Shown: positions 1 to 7,977 of the stretch, in pieces
Layout: every line of letters begins with the position of its first letter
Position numbering within the stretch: position 1 is the first letter of the stretch
NCBI RefSeq assembly: GCF_900156155.1
Contig: NZ_FTMD01000005.1
Coordinates: 62,001-126,000 of the forward strand
Origin: Aromatoleum tolulyticum
GTDB lineage: Bacteria > Pseudomonadota > Gammaproteobacteria > Burkholderiales > Rhodocyclaceae
Length of the DNA: 64,000 nucleotides
Direction of reading: 5' to 3'
Program-made: the position numbers and the translations under genes
The notes under the pieces: generated by a model
What the model saw: only the letters and a program-made list of their open reading frames with translations
Told to the model about the DNA's origin: nothing
Databases searched by the model: none

Positions 1-636
1 CACATCGCTCTCGTGAACCAGCCACTTGAGCGTATCGAGCACCGGCTGCAGGTGCGCGCCGCATTCCCTGACGTAGAACTCGTCCGTGAATGCCTTGAGG
101 TCGACGTTGGCGGCATCCATGTGGGCGTAGAACTCGGGGCGCGCGAGTTCGGTGATGTAGCCGGCCGTCACGGCAACCGCCTTCAGGCCCCGCGCATGGC
201 ACGCCTTTGCCGTGTCGATCGCATACTCGGCAAAGATCACCGGGTCGTTGTAGGTGAACGCCACGCTGCTGCAACCCCAGTCCGCAGCGGTGCGTGCGAT
301 CTCCTCAGGGGCGGCGGCGTCCATCAGGCGGTCCATGTCGCGGGATTTGGAAATATCCCAGTTCTGGCAGAACTTGCACGCGAGGTTGCAGCCCGCGGTG
401 CCGAACGAGAACACGCTGGTGCCGGGGTAGAAGTGGTTGAGCGGTTTCTTCTCGATCGGATCGATGCAGAAGCCCGAGCTTCGTCCATAGGTGGTGAGGA
501 CGATCGCGTCGCCTTCGCGCATGCGCACGAAGCACGCCCCGCGCTGGTCCGCGTGCAGCCGGCAGTATCGCGGGCACAGATCGCACTGGATGCGACCGTC
601 GTCAAGATGATGCCAGTAGCGCGCGGGGTAGTTCAT
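1..636 (-). CDS. amrS: AmmeMemoRadiSam system radical SAM enzyme (AmrS), 3' end cut by window
   Basis: Reading the minus strand from an ATG at 636 gives 212 open codons running off the left edge, so the C-terminus is missing. The radical SAM cluster motif CNLACKFC puts cysteines at 83, 87 and 90, followed by QNWDISKSRDM, typical of the AmrS/PflA-like branch. An N-terminal cysteine group (C18, C21, C25, C35) could hold a further metal or cluster. The family is predicted to cleave S-adenosylmethionine with a 4Fe-4S cluster; its physiological substrate is not something I can name. One base separates this start from the amrA stop (TGA-A-ATG), so the two are surely co-translated. The name AmrS rests on the neighbours amrA and amrB as much as on the motif. 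Confidence 0.9.
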   Translation of the reverse strand, partial: MNYPARYWHHLDDGRIQCDLCPRYCRLHADQRGACFVRMREGDAIVLTTYGRSSGFCIDPIEKKPLNHFYPGTSVFSFGTAGCNLACKFCQNWDISKSRDMDRLMDAAAPEEIARTAADWGCSSVAFTYNDPVIFAEYAIDTAKACHARGLKAVAVTAGYITELARPEFYAHMDAANVDLKAFTDEFYVRECGAHLQPVLDTLKWLVHESDV

Positions 637-637
637 T

Positions 638-1195
638 TCACGGTTCCTTCCACTTTCGCACCGTGTAGGTCGCCGCCATCAGGTCCGGAGTGGGGCGATC
701 CGGTGCGAGGCCGGCCTTCTGCTTGAGCGCAGCGAGGAACATGCGCGGTTCCGGGAGCTGCTCCCATACCTGCGGCAGGAAGGTCGCGCTGCGACAGCCG
801 GAGAACAGCAGCAGTCCATCGACCCCGGGACGCAGCTTGCGTATCAGCTCGTCCTCGCCCGAGAACTCGACGAACTCGGGGGGCGACAGCAGCGACACCT
901 CGATGTCCACCTTGTCGAGTTCCTCGCGCGACATCGGCGGAAATCGCGGATCCCTCGTTGCGGCACCCACCGCATTGATTACGACATCTTCGCCGAGCGA
1001 TCGTTGCGGGCGGACGCTGCCGATGCAGCCGCGCAGTTCCCCTTTGCGCCTGATCGTCACGAAAGTCGCGCCGCGTTCGGTGAGCCGTGGATCGCCGTCG
1101 GGCGGATCCTTCTCGGCGCCGAGTTCGTGCGCGATCGCGTGTCGCGCACGCGCAAGCAGGATCTGGCCGAGTTCAGTGTCGGGCGGAAGCGGCAT
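638..1195 (-). CDS. amrA: AmmeMemoRadiSam system protein A (AMMECR1 domain)
   Basis: The 185-residue protein starts MPLPPDTELGQ and is essentially a single AMMECR1 domain. The family core is visible as KGELRGCIGSVRP near residue 62, followed by DPRFPPMSREELDKVDIEVS. Human AMMECR1 carries the same LRGCIG core. A longer frame reads upstream to 1429, but that stretch lies inside amrB in another frame; the internal ATG at 1195 gives a family-like N-terminus. The 23-base overlap with the end of amrB and the one-base gap to amrS suggest a tightly coupled operon. Biochemical role is unknown; association with Memo and radical SAM partners is a known genomic pattern. Confidence 0.9.
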   Translation of the reverse strand: MPLPPDTELGQILLARARHAIAHELGAEKDPPDGDPRLTERGATFVTIRRKGELRGCIGSVRPQRSLGEDVVINAVGAATRDPRFPPMSREELDKVDIEVSLLSPPEFVEFSGEDELIRKLRPGVDGLLLFSGCRSATFLPQVWEQLPEPRMFLAALKQKAGLAPDRPTPDLMAATYTVRKWKEP

Positions 1196-2000
1196 GGCTG
1201 GACGATTCGCAGAACGCGATGCTGGTGTAGCCGACGACGCGCGCGCGGTCCCCCGCCGTGTCGCCGGAGTTGCGCAAGTCGAGCAGATGCGGTTCGACGC
1301 CGTGACGTGCCGCGACGCGCAGCAGTCCGTTGATCGGCGTCGCGCCGCAGGCCTGGTCGTGGTCGAGGCCGGTGCGCAGCTTGAGGATCTGGTCGACCGA
1401 ACTGCGGTCGGTGCAGCAGGCCTGCGCATAGGGCTGATAGTGCGAGAGGTCCGAGCTGATGACGATCAGTGTTTCGGGGCCGCCCCACAGCGCGTCGAGG
1501 ATATCCGCGACCTGATCGCCGCTCGCGCCGCCCACCAGCAGCGGGACGAGCTCGAAGGCGTCGAGGATGGTCTGCAGGAAGGGAAGCTGCACCTCCAGGC
1601 AATGCTCGAGCGCATGCGGGCGGTCGTCGACGACGACATCGGCGCGTTGCTGCAGCGCGAGCCAGTCCTTGCGGCTGACCGGCACAGGTCCGAGCGGCGT
1701 CGAAAACACCTGGGCCGCCGGCAGCGCGAACGATGCGACGGGCATGCGGTGGGCGGGCCCCAGCAGCACCACGCGCCGCACCACGTCGCGCAGCCCTGCC
1801 GCCGCCGCATACGCGCTGGCCGCAACCGGACCGGAATAGACGTAGCCTGCATGCGGCACGATGAGCGCCTTCGGCGCGGACACGGCTTCCAGTGGCACGG
1901 CGGTCGAGAGCATTTCACCGATCTGGGCCTGCAGCACCTGCGGATCGTCGGGATAGAAGTAGCCGGCGACCGCAGCGGGGCGAATGGAGGCAGTGGCCAT
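1173..2000 (-). CDS. amrB: AmmeMemoRadiSam system protein B (Memo family)
   Basis: The 275-residue protein is a Memo homologue, related to extradiol-dioxygenase-fold proteins and human MEMO1. The metal-site residues of MEMO1 have counterparts: H50 in PHAGYVYSG, H84 in LGPAHR and C218 in ACGATPING; ISSDLSHY (182-188) is also conserved. The start at 2000 is preceded by AAAGGA six bases upstream, a good ribosome binding site, so this is the first gene of the amrB-amrA-amrS operon. MEMO1 has been reported to bind copper or iron; whether this bacterial member is an oxidase, a metal-binding protein or a scaffold cannot be told from sequence. Confidence 0.92.
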   Translation of the reverse strand: MATASIRPAAVAGYFYPDDPQVLQAQIGEMLSTAVPLEAVSAPKALIVPHAGYVYSGPVAASAYAAAAGLRDVVRRVVLLGPAHRMPVASFALPAAQVFSTPLGPVPVSRKDWLALQQRADVVVDDRPHALEHCLEVQLPFLQTILDAFELVPLLVGGASGDQVADILDALWGGPETLIVISSDLSHYQPYAQACCTDRSSVDQILKLRTGLDHDQACGATPINGLLRVAARHGVEPHLLDLRNSGDTAGDRARVVGYTSIAFCESSSHAASARH

Positions 2001-2055
2001 GGAATTCCTTTCGGGTGAGGTGGCGGGAACGAACGCGTTGTTCAGCCTTTGCTAA

Positions 2056-3327
2056 TTATAGGCTTCCCGGAAACATTGCGAGCCAGGCGATCCCGCCGCC
2101 CAGGCCGGCCGCGACCGCGCCCATGCCGCCGAGAATCTTCATGCCCAGCGGCCGTCCGCCCACGACGACGGCAATGCCGGTCTTGAACGCGAGATTCGCG
2201 ATCATTGCCAGGCAGATGGCGATCGCCGCGACGTCGAGCGCGAGCTTCCCGAGGTTGAAGAGGCGCATGCTGGACAGCGCGATCGCATCCATGTCGGTGA
2301 GGCCGGACACCAGCGCGAGGGCGTACATCCCCTGCTTGCCCGCGATCTCGGAGAGCCAGGCAGAGACGAAGAGCACCACGGCATATACCGCGCCGAAGCC
2401 GAGCGCGGCGCGCAGTTCGGTCGGGTTGCGCGTTTCGGGCATGAAGGCCTGGCCGCTCGTCTGCTCGCGCCAGTACCAGAACAGGCTGAGTGCGCCGAGG
2501 AGCAGGGCGGGGGCGATCGCCAGCGCCAGCGACTTCACGACGCCCGGCGCCACCACCGCCGCGATCACGGCGACGCGGATCATCATCACCAGGTTCGCGA
2601 GCACGATCACGAGTGCCGCCATCGGGGCGGAGCGCGGTGTTTCGCGCGCATTGCGTGCGTAGATGAGCGTCGTCGCGGTGCTCGATGCGAGTCCGCCGGC
2701 GATGCCGACAAAGGCCGCGCCGTAGCGCGCGCCGACCAGGCGCAGCGTCGCGTAGCCCGCAAGGCTCAGGCCCGAGATCAGCACCACCATCCACCAGATC
2801 TGGCGCGGATTGATCGCGTTGTACGGGTCGAAGGTTTCGTCCGGGAGAAAGGGCAGGATGACCAGCGACAGGACGGCGAACTGGAAGATCGAGATCCATT
2901 CCTTCGCCTCCAGCCGCGTCGCGACGCCCCGCAGCTCGGTCTTGAAGTAGAGCAGGATCGTCGTCGCAACCGACAGGATCACCGCCACCATCGCATGTCC
3001 CAGCCATACGGCGACCCCCAGGCAGTAGCACACCAGCAGGGCGGCCACGGAGGTCGTCCCCGGATCGACCGGATCCGGATGGCGCAGGTAGGCGGCGATG
3101 ATCATCGCGCCGATGATCGCCATGCCGACGACCACCGGCGCGATGGAGACGAGGTGCTCGCCGAGCATCGCGGCCAGCGCGCCGAACAGGCCGACGATGC
3201 CGAAGGTGCGGACGCCGGCTCGCGCCGACGCGACGCGCTCGCGCTCGAATCCGATCAGCAGACCGATGCCGATCGCGATCAGGAAAGCCTCGATCTGGGC
3301 AAGATCGACCGGTTTTGCAAAGGGCAC
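2056..3327 (-). CDS. MgtC/SapB-DUF4010 family inner membrane protein
   Basis: A 423-residue polytopic membrane protein. The N-terminal part (residues about 8-140) contains AFLIAIGIGLLIGFERER, the MgtC/SapB signature; the rest, rich in Gly/Ala helices, matches the DUF4010 half common in such fusions. The frame is open much further upstream, but a GTG at 3327 with AAGGAGA eight bases before it gives VPFAKPVDLAQIEAFL, the usual beginning, so I chose that. MgtC proteins modulate magnesium stress and P-type or F-type ATPase activity in some pathogens; the DUF4010 fusion is uncharacterised. It is convergent with no one: amrB lies 56 bases downstream on the same strand and ispD is divergent upstream. 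Confidence 0.8.
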   Translation of the reverse strand: MPFAKPVDLAQIEAFLIAIGIGLLIGFERERVASARAGVRTFGIVGLFGALAAMLGEHLVSIAPVVVGMAIIGAMIIAAYLRHPDPVDPGTTSVAALLVCYCLGVAVWLGHAMVAVILSVATTILLYFKTELRGVATRLEAKEWISIFQFAVLSLVILPFLPDETFDPYNAINPRQIWWMVVLISGLSLAGYATLRLVGARYGAAFVGIAGGLASSTATTLIYARNARETPRSAPMAALVIVLANLVMMIRVAVIAAVVAPGVVKSLALAIAPALLLGALSLFWYWREQTSGQAFMPETRNPTELRAALGFGAVYAVVLFVSAWLSEIAGKQGMYALALVSGLTDMDAIALSSMRLFNLGKLALDVAAIAICLAMIANLAFKTGIAVVVGGRPLGMKILGGMGAVAAGLGGGIAWLAMFPGSL

Positions 3328-3465
3328 TGCGGGCTCTCCTTTCACTCGTTCTGTGCGGGTTTCGCGGGGCGGCCTCGTTCCTTCCTTCCTGTTTGCAACT
3401 TTATTCCAATCGCCGCCGGCGCGCACGCGATGGGCGGAGTTTCGCCAGGCCTGGTGCGGCACGGT

Positions 3466-3471
3466 TAGAAT
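3466..3471 (+). promoter_or_regulatory. TAGAAT -10-like element just upstream of ispD
   Basis: TAGAAT ends seven bases before the ispD ATG, with no Shine-Dalgarno between. If used as a -10 box, transcription would start at or near the start codon. No convincing -35 is visible. Similar TAnAAT elements stand before relA, ppx and tsaB in this window. Confidence 0.35.
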
Positions 3472-3478
3472 CCGCGCC

Positions 3479-4183
3479 ATGCAGAACTTTCATCCCCGCC
3501 ATTTCGCGATCGTCCCGGCTGCCGGCAGCGGCAGCCGCATGGGCGCATCGCAGCCGAAGCAGTATCTCGAGCTGCTCGGCAAGCCGCTCATCCGGCATTC
3601 GCTCGAAGTGCTGTGCGCGACGCCGGAGATCGACAAGGTCTTCGTCGTGCTCTCGGTCGGCGATGCGGAGTGGAAGCGCCACGACTGGTCCGGCCTCGGC
3701 CCCAAGCTGGTGCCGCTGTTCTGCGGCGGCGCCACGCGCGCCGACAGCGTGCTGGGCGGCTTGCGCGCGATTGCGCGCGAGGCGGAGCAGTCGGACTGGG
3801 TGCTCGTGCATGATGCGGCGCGCCCCTGTCTCGCCCGCTGGCACATCGAGAAGCTGATCCGCGATCTCGCCCACGACGAGGTCGGCGGCATTCTGGCGGT
3901 TCCCGTCGCCGATACGCTCAAGCGTGCCGACGCGCATCGCCACGTGCTCGAGACCGTGCCGCGCGACAGCCTGTGGCAGGCGCAGACGCCGCAGATGTTC
4001 CGCTACGTGATGCTGCGCCGTGCGCTGGAGGCCGCGAGCAACGTCACCGACGAGGCCAGCGCGATCGAGGCCGCCGGCCTGCGGCCCCGGCTGATCGAGG
4101 GCGACGCCACCAACCTGAAGGTCACCTATCCGCTCGACCTGCACCTGGCCGAGTGGATCCTCACGAACAGGGAGTCCCGTTGA
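3479..4183 (+). CDS. ispD: 2-C-methyl-D-erythritol 4-phosphate cytidylyltransferase
   Basis: A 234-residue enzyme of the methylerythritol phosphate isoprenoid pathway; it joins CTP and MEP to give CDP-ME. The N-terminal nucleotide-binding signature [10 protein letters not shown]...PKQY is intact with R20 and K27 in the catalytic positions, and the VHDAARP motif follows near residue 107. Length equals the usual 230-240. The frame is open further 5', but that upstream segment is antisense to the MgtC-like gene; the ATG at 3479 begins [16 protein letters not shown], the normal start. One base separates it from ispF, the standard ispDF arrangement in proteobacteria. Confidence 0.97.
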   Translation: MQNFHPRHFAIVPAAGSGSRMGASQPKQYLELLGKPLIRHSLEVLCATPEIDKVFVVLSVGDAEWKRHDWSGLGPKLVPLFCGGATRADSVLGGLRAIAREAEQSDWVLVHDAARPCLARWHIEKLIRDLAHDEVGGILAVPVADTLKRADAHRHVLETVPRDSLWQAQTPQMFRYVMLRRALEAASNVTDEASAIEAAGLRPRLIEGDATNLKVTYPLDLHLAEWILTNRESR

Positions 4184-4184
4184 G

Positions 4185-4682
4185 ATGAAAGTACCCTTCC
4201 GCATCGGCCAGGGCTTCGACGTGCATGCCCTGGTGCCGGGACGCCCGCTGATCGTGGGCGGGGTCACGATTCCCTATGAGCGCGGGCTGCTCGGCCATTC
4301 CGACGCCGACGTGCTGTTGCACGCGCTGACCGATGCACTGCTCGGTGCCGCGGGTATGGGCGACATCGGGCGCCTGTTCCCCGACACCGATCCGCAGCAC
4401 GCCGGCGCGGACAGCCGCGTGCTGCTGCGCGAGGCCTACGCCGCCGTGCGTGCTGCCGGCTTTGCGGTCGTCAACGTCGACGCCACGGTGATCTGCCGCG
4501 CACCGCGGATCCTGCCGCATGCCCCGGCGATGGTCGCGAACATCGCGGCCGACCTCGGGATCGAGGAAGCGGTGGTGAATATCAAGGGCAAGACCACCGA
4601 GAAGCTCGGCTTCACCGGTCGCGGCGAAGGCATTGCCGCCCAGGTCGTGGCCCTGCTCGTACAGGATGACGCGGCTGCCTGA
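4185..4682 (+). CDS. ispF: 2-C-methyl-D-erythritol 2,4-cyclodiphosphate synthase
   Basis: A 165-residue trimeric zinc enzyme that cyclises CDP-ME 2-phosphate to MEcPP, two steps after IspD. The metal ligands are visible: D12 and H14 in GQGFDVH and H46 in DADVLLHAL; the substrate-binding [14 protein letters not shown] motif lies near the C-terminus. Length is standard. It follows ispD with a one-base gap, and its last 17 bases overlap the start of thpR, so all three genes are probably one transcript. Confidence 0.98.
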   Translation: MKVPFRIGQGFDVHALVPGRPLIVGGVTIPYERGLLGHSDADVLLHALTDALLGAAGMGDIGRLFPDTDPQHAGADSRVLLREAYAAVRAAGFAVVNVDATVICRAPRILPHAPAMVANIAADLGIEEAVVNIKGKTTEKLGFTGRGEGIAAQVVALLVQDDAAA

Positions 4683-5238
4683 TCCTGCGCCCGGCGCAAG
4701 GCAGCGCGCGCGGGTGTACTTCGCCCTCTGGCCCGCGCCGGCGGTCGCGCGCAGGCTGCACAAGGAGGCCGAGTGCGCACACGGACTCGCCGGTGGTCGC
4801 CGCATGCGCCGCGACACCCTGCACCTGACGCTCGCCTTCATCGGCGACATTCCGCGCGCGCGCCTCGACGACCTGCGCGCGGCGGCGGGCAAGGTCGCAT
4901 TCTCGCCGTTCATGCTCCGGCTCGACCGCGTTGCCGGCTGGCGCCACAACCACATCGTGTGGGCGGGGGCGAGCGAATTGCCGGAGGAACTGGAATCGCT
5001 CGTGACGCAGCTCAACGCCGCGCTCGCCGAAGGGGGCTTCCCCGTCGAACGCCGCAAGTTCGCCGCGCACGTCACGCTGCTGCGCAACGCACGCGGCGAG
5101 TTTCCGGCAGCGGAGCTCGATCCTCCGATCGAATGGCCGGTGGGCGAATTCGTGCTGGTCGAGTCCGATCCCAAGCCCGAAGGGGCGCAATACACCGTGC
5201 TCGAATCCTGGCCGGGCACAGCCGGCGCGCAGGACTGA
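4666..5238 (+). CDS. thpR: RNA 2',3'-cyclic phosphodiesterase (2H family)
   Basis: A 190-residue 2H phosphoesterase of the LigT/ThpR type, which opens 2',3'-cyclic phosphates on RNA ends. Both catalytic HxT motifs are present: H53-x-T55 in LHLTLAFIG and H135-x-T137 in AHVTLLRN. The ATG at 4666 lies inside the end of ispF; no strong Shine-Dalgarno precedes it, which suggests coupling to ispF translation. Upstream extension in frame to 4633 is possible but adds only residues that overlap ispF. The C-terminus carries the family-like [18 protein letters not shown] stretch. Confidence 0.9.
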   Translation: MTRLPDPAPGARQRARVYFALWPAPAVARRLHKEAECAHGLAGGRRMRRDTLHLTLAFIGDIPRARLDDLRAAAGKVAFSPFMLRLDRVAGWRHNHIVWAGASELPEELESLVTQLNAALAEGGFPVERRKFAAHVTLLRNARGEFPAAELDPPIEWPVGEFVLVESDPKPEGAQYTVLESWPGTAGAQD

Positions 5239-5265
5239 GCCGGCGGGCAGGGGGGTGCTGCATCC

Positions 5266-5294
5266 CTGCAAGCTCGCCGCCGGCATCCTAAAAT
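5266..5294 (+). promoter_or_regulatory. possible sigma70 promoter for the YbaK-type gene
   Basis: CTGCAA (5266-5271) and TAAAAT (5289-5294) are separated by 17 bases, with the ATG of the next gene about 108 bases downstream. The -10 match is good, the -35 poor. Confidence 0.25.
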
Positions 5295-5402
5295 ACATCG
5301 TCGGCGAACGCGCAGGGGCGCCGCAGGGAGGGTTTCCGGATCCCAATATTGCCAAGGGCGACGTACAAGAATTGCCCGCACCTGATGACCAGGAGAACTG
5401 CC

Positions 5403-5888
5403 ATGGCAATCCCGTCGAGAGTTCACGAATACATGATGGAGCACGGTCTGCGCTACGACGTGCTGAGCCATCCCCATTCCCACAGCAGCATGGATACCGC
5501 GCACCTTGCGCGCATTCCGGCGAGCAGCCTCGCGAAATCGGTCGTGCTCGAGGACGACCACGGCTACCTGATGGCCGTGCTGCCGTCGACACAGCACGTG
5601 CAGCTGGGCATCCTGAGCCGGGCGATGCATCGCGAGTTGCGCCTGGCGAGCGAGTCCGAACTGTCCGAGCTGTTCGGCGACTGCGAAGCCGGTGCGGTGC
5701 CGCCGCTGGGGGCGGTCTACGGCATGCGCATGATCGTGGATGAAAGTCTCGCCGACGAGGACGAGATCTACTTCGAGGCTGGCGACCACGAAAAAATCAT
5801 CCAGATGAGCCGCAGCGACTTCATGACCATGATGGAAATGGAGAATGCCGAGCGCATGCAATTCAGCGGGCGCCAGTGGCGGCATTGA
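5403..5888 (+). CDS. YbaK/aminoacyl-tRNA deacylase domain protein
   Basis: A 161-residue protein of the YbaK/ProX/INS superfamily, whose members hydrolyse mischarged aminoacyl-tRNAs. Visible marks are the N-terminal SRVHEYMMEHGLRYDVLSH, LAKSVVLEDDHGYLMAVLP around 45-62 (the lysine position corresponds to the catalytic lysine of the family), and GAVPPLGAVYGM near 100. A clear AGGAGA stands six bases before the ATG at 5403, which decides the start over the longer frame. The C-terminal FMTMMEMENAERMQF tail is helical. It stands alone; the specific tRNA or amino acid edited cannot be deduced. Confidence 0.8.
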   Translation: MAIPSRVHEYMMEHGLRYDVLSHPHSHSSMDTAHLARIPASSLAKSVVLEDDHGYLMAVLPSTQHVQLGILSRAMHRELRLASESELSELFGDCEAGAVPPLGAVYGMRMIVDESLADEDEIYFEAGDHEKIIQMSRSDFMTMMEMENAERMQFSGRQWRH

Positions 5889-5915
5889 AATTACGGCGCG
5901 CGCGCAGCGCAGGTG

Positions 5916-5945
5916 AAAAAAAAGCGGGGCGCCAAGCGCCCCGCT
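5916..5945 (-). terminator. rho-independent terminator of the host-attachment-type gene
   Basis: Read on the minus strand, a perfect 10-bp stem (AGCGGGGCGC / GCGCCCCGCT) with a three-base loop is followed by eight T. It lies about 70 bases after the stop of the gene at 6014-6454. The plus strand side has no T run, so it works mainly for the minus strand. Confidence 0.9.
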
Positions 5946-6013
5946 GCTCTTCGGGACCGCTCATCACGGTCCCATCGTCTCCTGAAGAGAGACGCTCGAA
6001 GAATCGGCCGGAA

Positions 6014-6454
6014 TCAGACGAACAGGCAGGACGCGAGGCGTTCGCGCAGCACCGGTTCGGGTTCCTTGGTGTAGTCCTTTTCGAAGCGGTCCGTGATCAG
6101 CTGGGCGGTCGGGTTGTCGAGCACCGAATTGAGCATTCCCATGAATGCCGGCGGCGCGAAGACGATGGCCCGGCCGAATGCGTTCGTGGCTCGTCCTTTG
6201 TATAGCTCCTGTGCAATCTCCTGGGCAAAGACCTTGGCCTCGTGAGTCTTGGGCTGCGTCTGTGCCTGCTTCGAACCCGATGCGTTGCCTGCCGAGGGTG
6301 ACGCTCCGGCGCGGTCTGTTACGAGTTCGGAATTCTTCTGTCGACTTTCGGGGTGGATCAGCTCCTTAACCAGCGTCAGGCCCTTGTTGGGACCAAGGTT
6401 CGCATACAGTTTGGCCAGGCTGGCATTGGCAACCAGAATCCAGGTAATCGCCAT
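6014..6454 (-). CDS. host attachment family protein (Host_attach domain)
   Basis: A 146-residue soluble protein beginning MAITWILVANASLAKLY, the opening of the family described as required for attachment to host cells in Agrobacterium; in most bacteria its role is unknown. The middle (residues about 40-75) is a polar Ser/Gln/Lys linker, then a conserved block HEAKVFAQEIAQELYKG and IVFAPPAFMGML, ending RFEKDYTKEP. GGAGGA six bases upstream of the ATG fixes the start. It is a single-gene unit with its own strong terminator. Despite the name there is no signal peptide or membrane segment. Confidence 0.82.
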   Translation of the reverse strand: MAITWILVANASLAKLYANLGPNKGLTLVKELIHPESRQKNSELVTDRAGASPSAGNASGSKQAQTQPKTHEAKVFAQEIAQELYKGRATNAFGRAIVFAPPAFMGMLNSVLDNPTAQLITDRFEKDYTKEPEPVLRERLASCLFV

Positions 6455-6696
6455 GAATCGTCCTCCGGGATTTGAGTCGAACGGACAGCACGCTGCGCCT
6501 GCGAAAGCAGCGATTCCAGCTTAGACCGGCTGTCACAGGATCGCAATCGAATTTCGTCTGCGGCGTTTGCAGCGATTCGCGAAAGGCGCGCAGGACCTGG
6601 ATTCACAGGACTTTTCGGGTGCCGGACATACGCCATAAAACCCTTATGGAATATCAGCGCACGCATCGTTCGTGCCCGTGCGGGCCGGCCGGGCGG

Positions 6697-7161
6697 TCAG
6701 AAGATCCCGAGCGCGAGTCCGCTTGCGATCGCCTCGCCGAGTTCCTCGCATTGCACGAGCGCGTCGTCGGTGACGAGCTTGCGTACGATCACCGCTTCCG
6801 CCACCGCCTTCCATCCATAGCCGCGGGCGATGCGTTCGATCTCGCGCACCGCGCCCGTCCCGTCGTTCCCCGCGCTGACGAACACGGCGTAGGGCAGGGC
6901 CGTGAGCTTGCCTTCGCAGGGGTAATAGGTGCGATCGAAGAAGTCCTTGAGCGCGCCGGACATGTAGCCGAAGTTCTCGGGCGTGCCGAGCAACAGGGCG
7001 TCACAGGCGAGCAGGTCGTCGACGCCCGCATCGAAGGCCCGCTTCACGACGGTTTCGGTCTCGGCCACGCGTCGCGCGCCGCGCACGACCGCCTCCGCCA
7101 GACGGCCGGTATTACCGGACTGGGTGTGATACACGACCAGCAGCCGCTTGCGTTCGCTCAT
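6697..7161 (-). CDS. flavodoxin-like FMN protein / NAD(P)H-dependent oxidoreductase
   Basis: A 154-residue flavodoxin-fold protein. The phosphate-binding loop is HTQSGNTGRLAEAV (residues about 12-25), and GTPENFGYMSGALKDFFDRTYY carries the second flavin contact. It probably binds FMN and transfers electrons; partners are unknown. The frame extends upstream to 7428, but the ATG at 7161 gives MSERKRLLVVYHTQSG and overlaps the mtfA stop as ATGA, so it is translationally coupled to mtfA. No other redox gene is adjacent, so the pairing with a peptidase gene is unexplained. Confidence 0.82.
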   Translation of the reverse strand: MSERKRLLVVYHTQSGNTGRLAEAVVRGARRVAETETVVKRAFDAGVDDLLACDALLLGTPENFGYMSGALKDFFDRTYYPCEGKLTALPYAVFVSAGNDGTGAVREIERIARGYGWKAVAEAVIVRKLVTDDALVQCEELGEAIASGLALGIF

Positions 7162-7973
7162 GGCGATTCGACGCCCGCGTCCCGCGGCGGTTCGCCGTAC
7201 ACGCGCCGTTCGCCGGCCGCGGGGTCGGCGCCGTAGAACTGCCGCAGCTGCTCGTAGATTGCCGGGAAGTCCTCCTGCAGCAGGCAGGGGGCTTCGAAGA
7301 AGGTCTCGGACGCGACGGCGAAGAACTCGCCCGGGCTCTCGGCGCCGTAGGGGTCGAGCGCCGTCTCCTGGTGTGTGTCGACCTGCCGGCAGAAGCGCTC
7401 GTAGCCCGCGGAGAAGGCCTGCGCCCACGCCTTGCGCGACATCCCCGCGGGCAGCAGGGGCAGGCCGTCGACCTCGCCGTTTTCCATGTCGAGCTTGTGG
7501 GCGAACTCGTGGACCACGACATTCACACCCTCCGGCGCGTCCTGCTCGTCATGCCACGACACCAGCACCGGGCCGCCTTCCCACGCTTCGCCGAGCACCT
7601 CGTCGTCGTATTCGTGCACGACGCCGGTCTCATCCATGATCTTGCGCGGAATGACGAAATCCCCCGGGTACACGATCACGCCGATCCAGCCGCGGTAGGC
7701 GTGCAGCCCGATGCGCAGTACCGGCAGGCAGGCCTGCAGGGCGATCGTGACGATGACCTCGTCGGTGAGCGCGAAGCCGCGGGCGCCGTAGAACTGCTTC
7801 TCGGCGATGAAGGCGCGCGCCAGTTCGCGCAGCCGCCGGCGGTGCTCCGGCCCGAGGTAATCGAGGAAGGGCAGCCGCGCTTCCGCACGCGCCCACATCT
7901 CGTCGGAAACCGACACCGCATCGACGCGGCGCGTCCTGCGCCAGCGGCGGAAGCGTTCGAGGATGCCGATCAT
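7158..7973 (-). CDS. mtfA: MtfA-type zinc-dependent peptidase
   Basis: A 271-residue member of the MtfA (YeeI) family. In E. coli MtfA binds the glucose repressor Mlc and has aminopeptidase activity. The zinc motif HEFAHKLD sits at residues 155-162 (H155, E156, H159), and ASETFFEAP near residue 222 provides the expected distal glutamate of the gluzincin-like site. Length matches the family. The start at 7973 lies five bases after the end of the EamA gene and its stop overlaps the flavodoxin start, so 8871-6697 reads as one minus-strand operon. No Mlc homologue is visible here, so the regulatory role is open. Confidence 0.88.
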   Translation of the reverse strand: MIGILERFRRWRRTRRVDAVSVSDEMWARAEARLPFLDYLGPEHRRRLRELARAFIAEKQFYGARGFALTDEVIVTIALQACLPVLRIGLHAYRGWIGVIVYPGDFVIPRKIMDETGVVHEYDDEVLGEAWEGGPVLVSWHDEQDAPEGVNVVVHEFAHKLDMENGEVDGLPLLPAGMSRKAWAQAFSAGYERFCRQVDTHQETALDPYGAESPGEFFAVASETFFEAPCLLQEDFPAIYEQLRQFYGADPAAGERRVYGEPPRDAGVESP

Positions 7974-7977
7974 CGCG

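Noticed and set aside
690-2018. 442-codon plus-strand frame opposite amrA and amrB
   Set aside because: Antisense shadow; both Amr proteins are clear on the minus strand.
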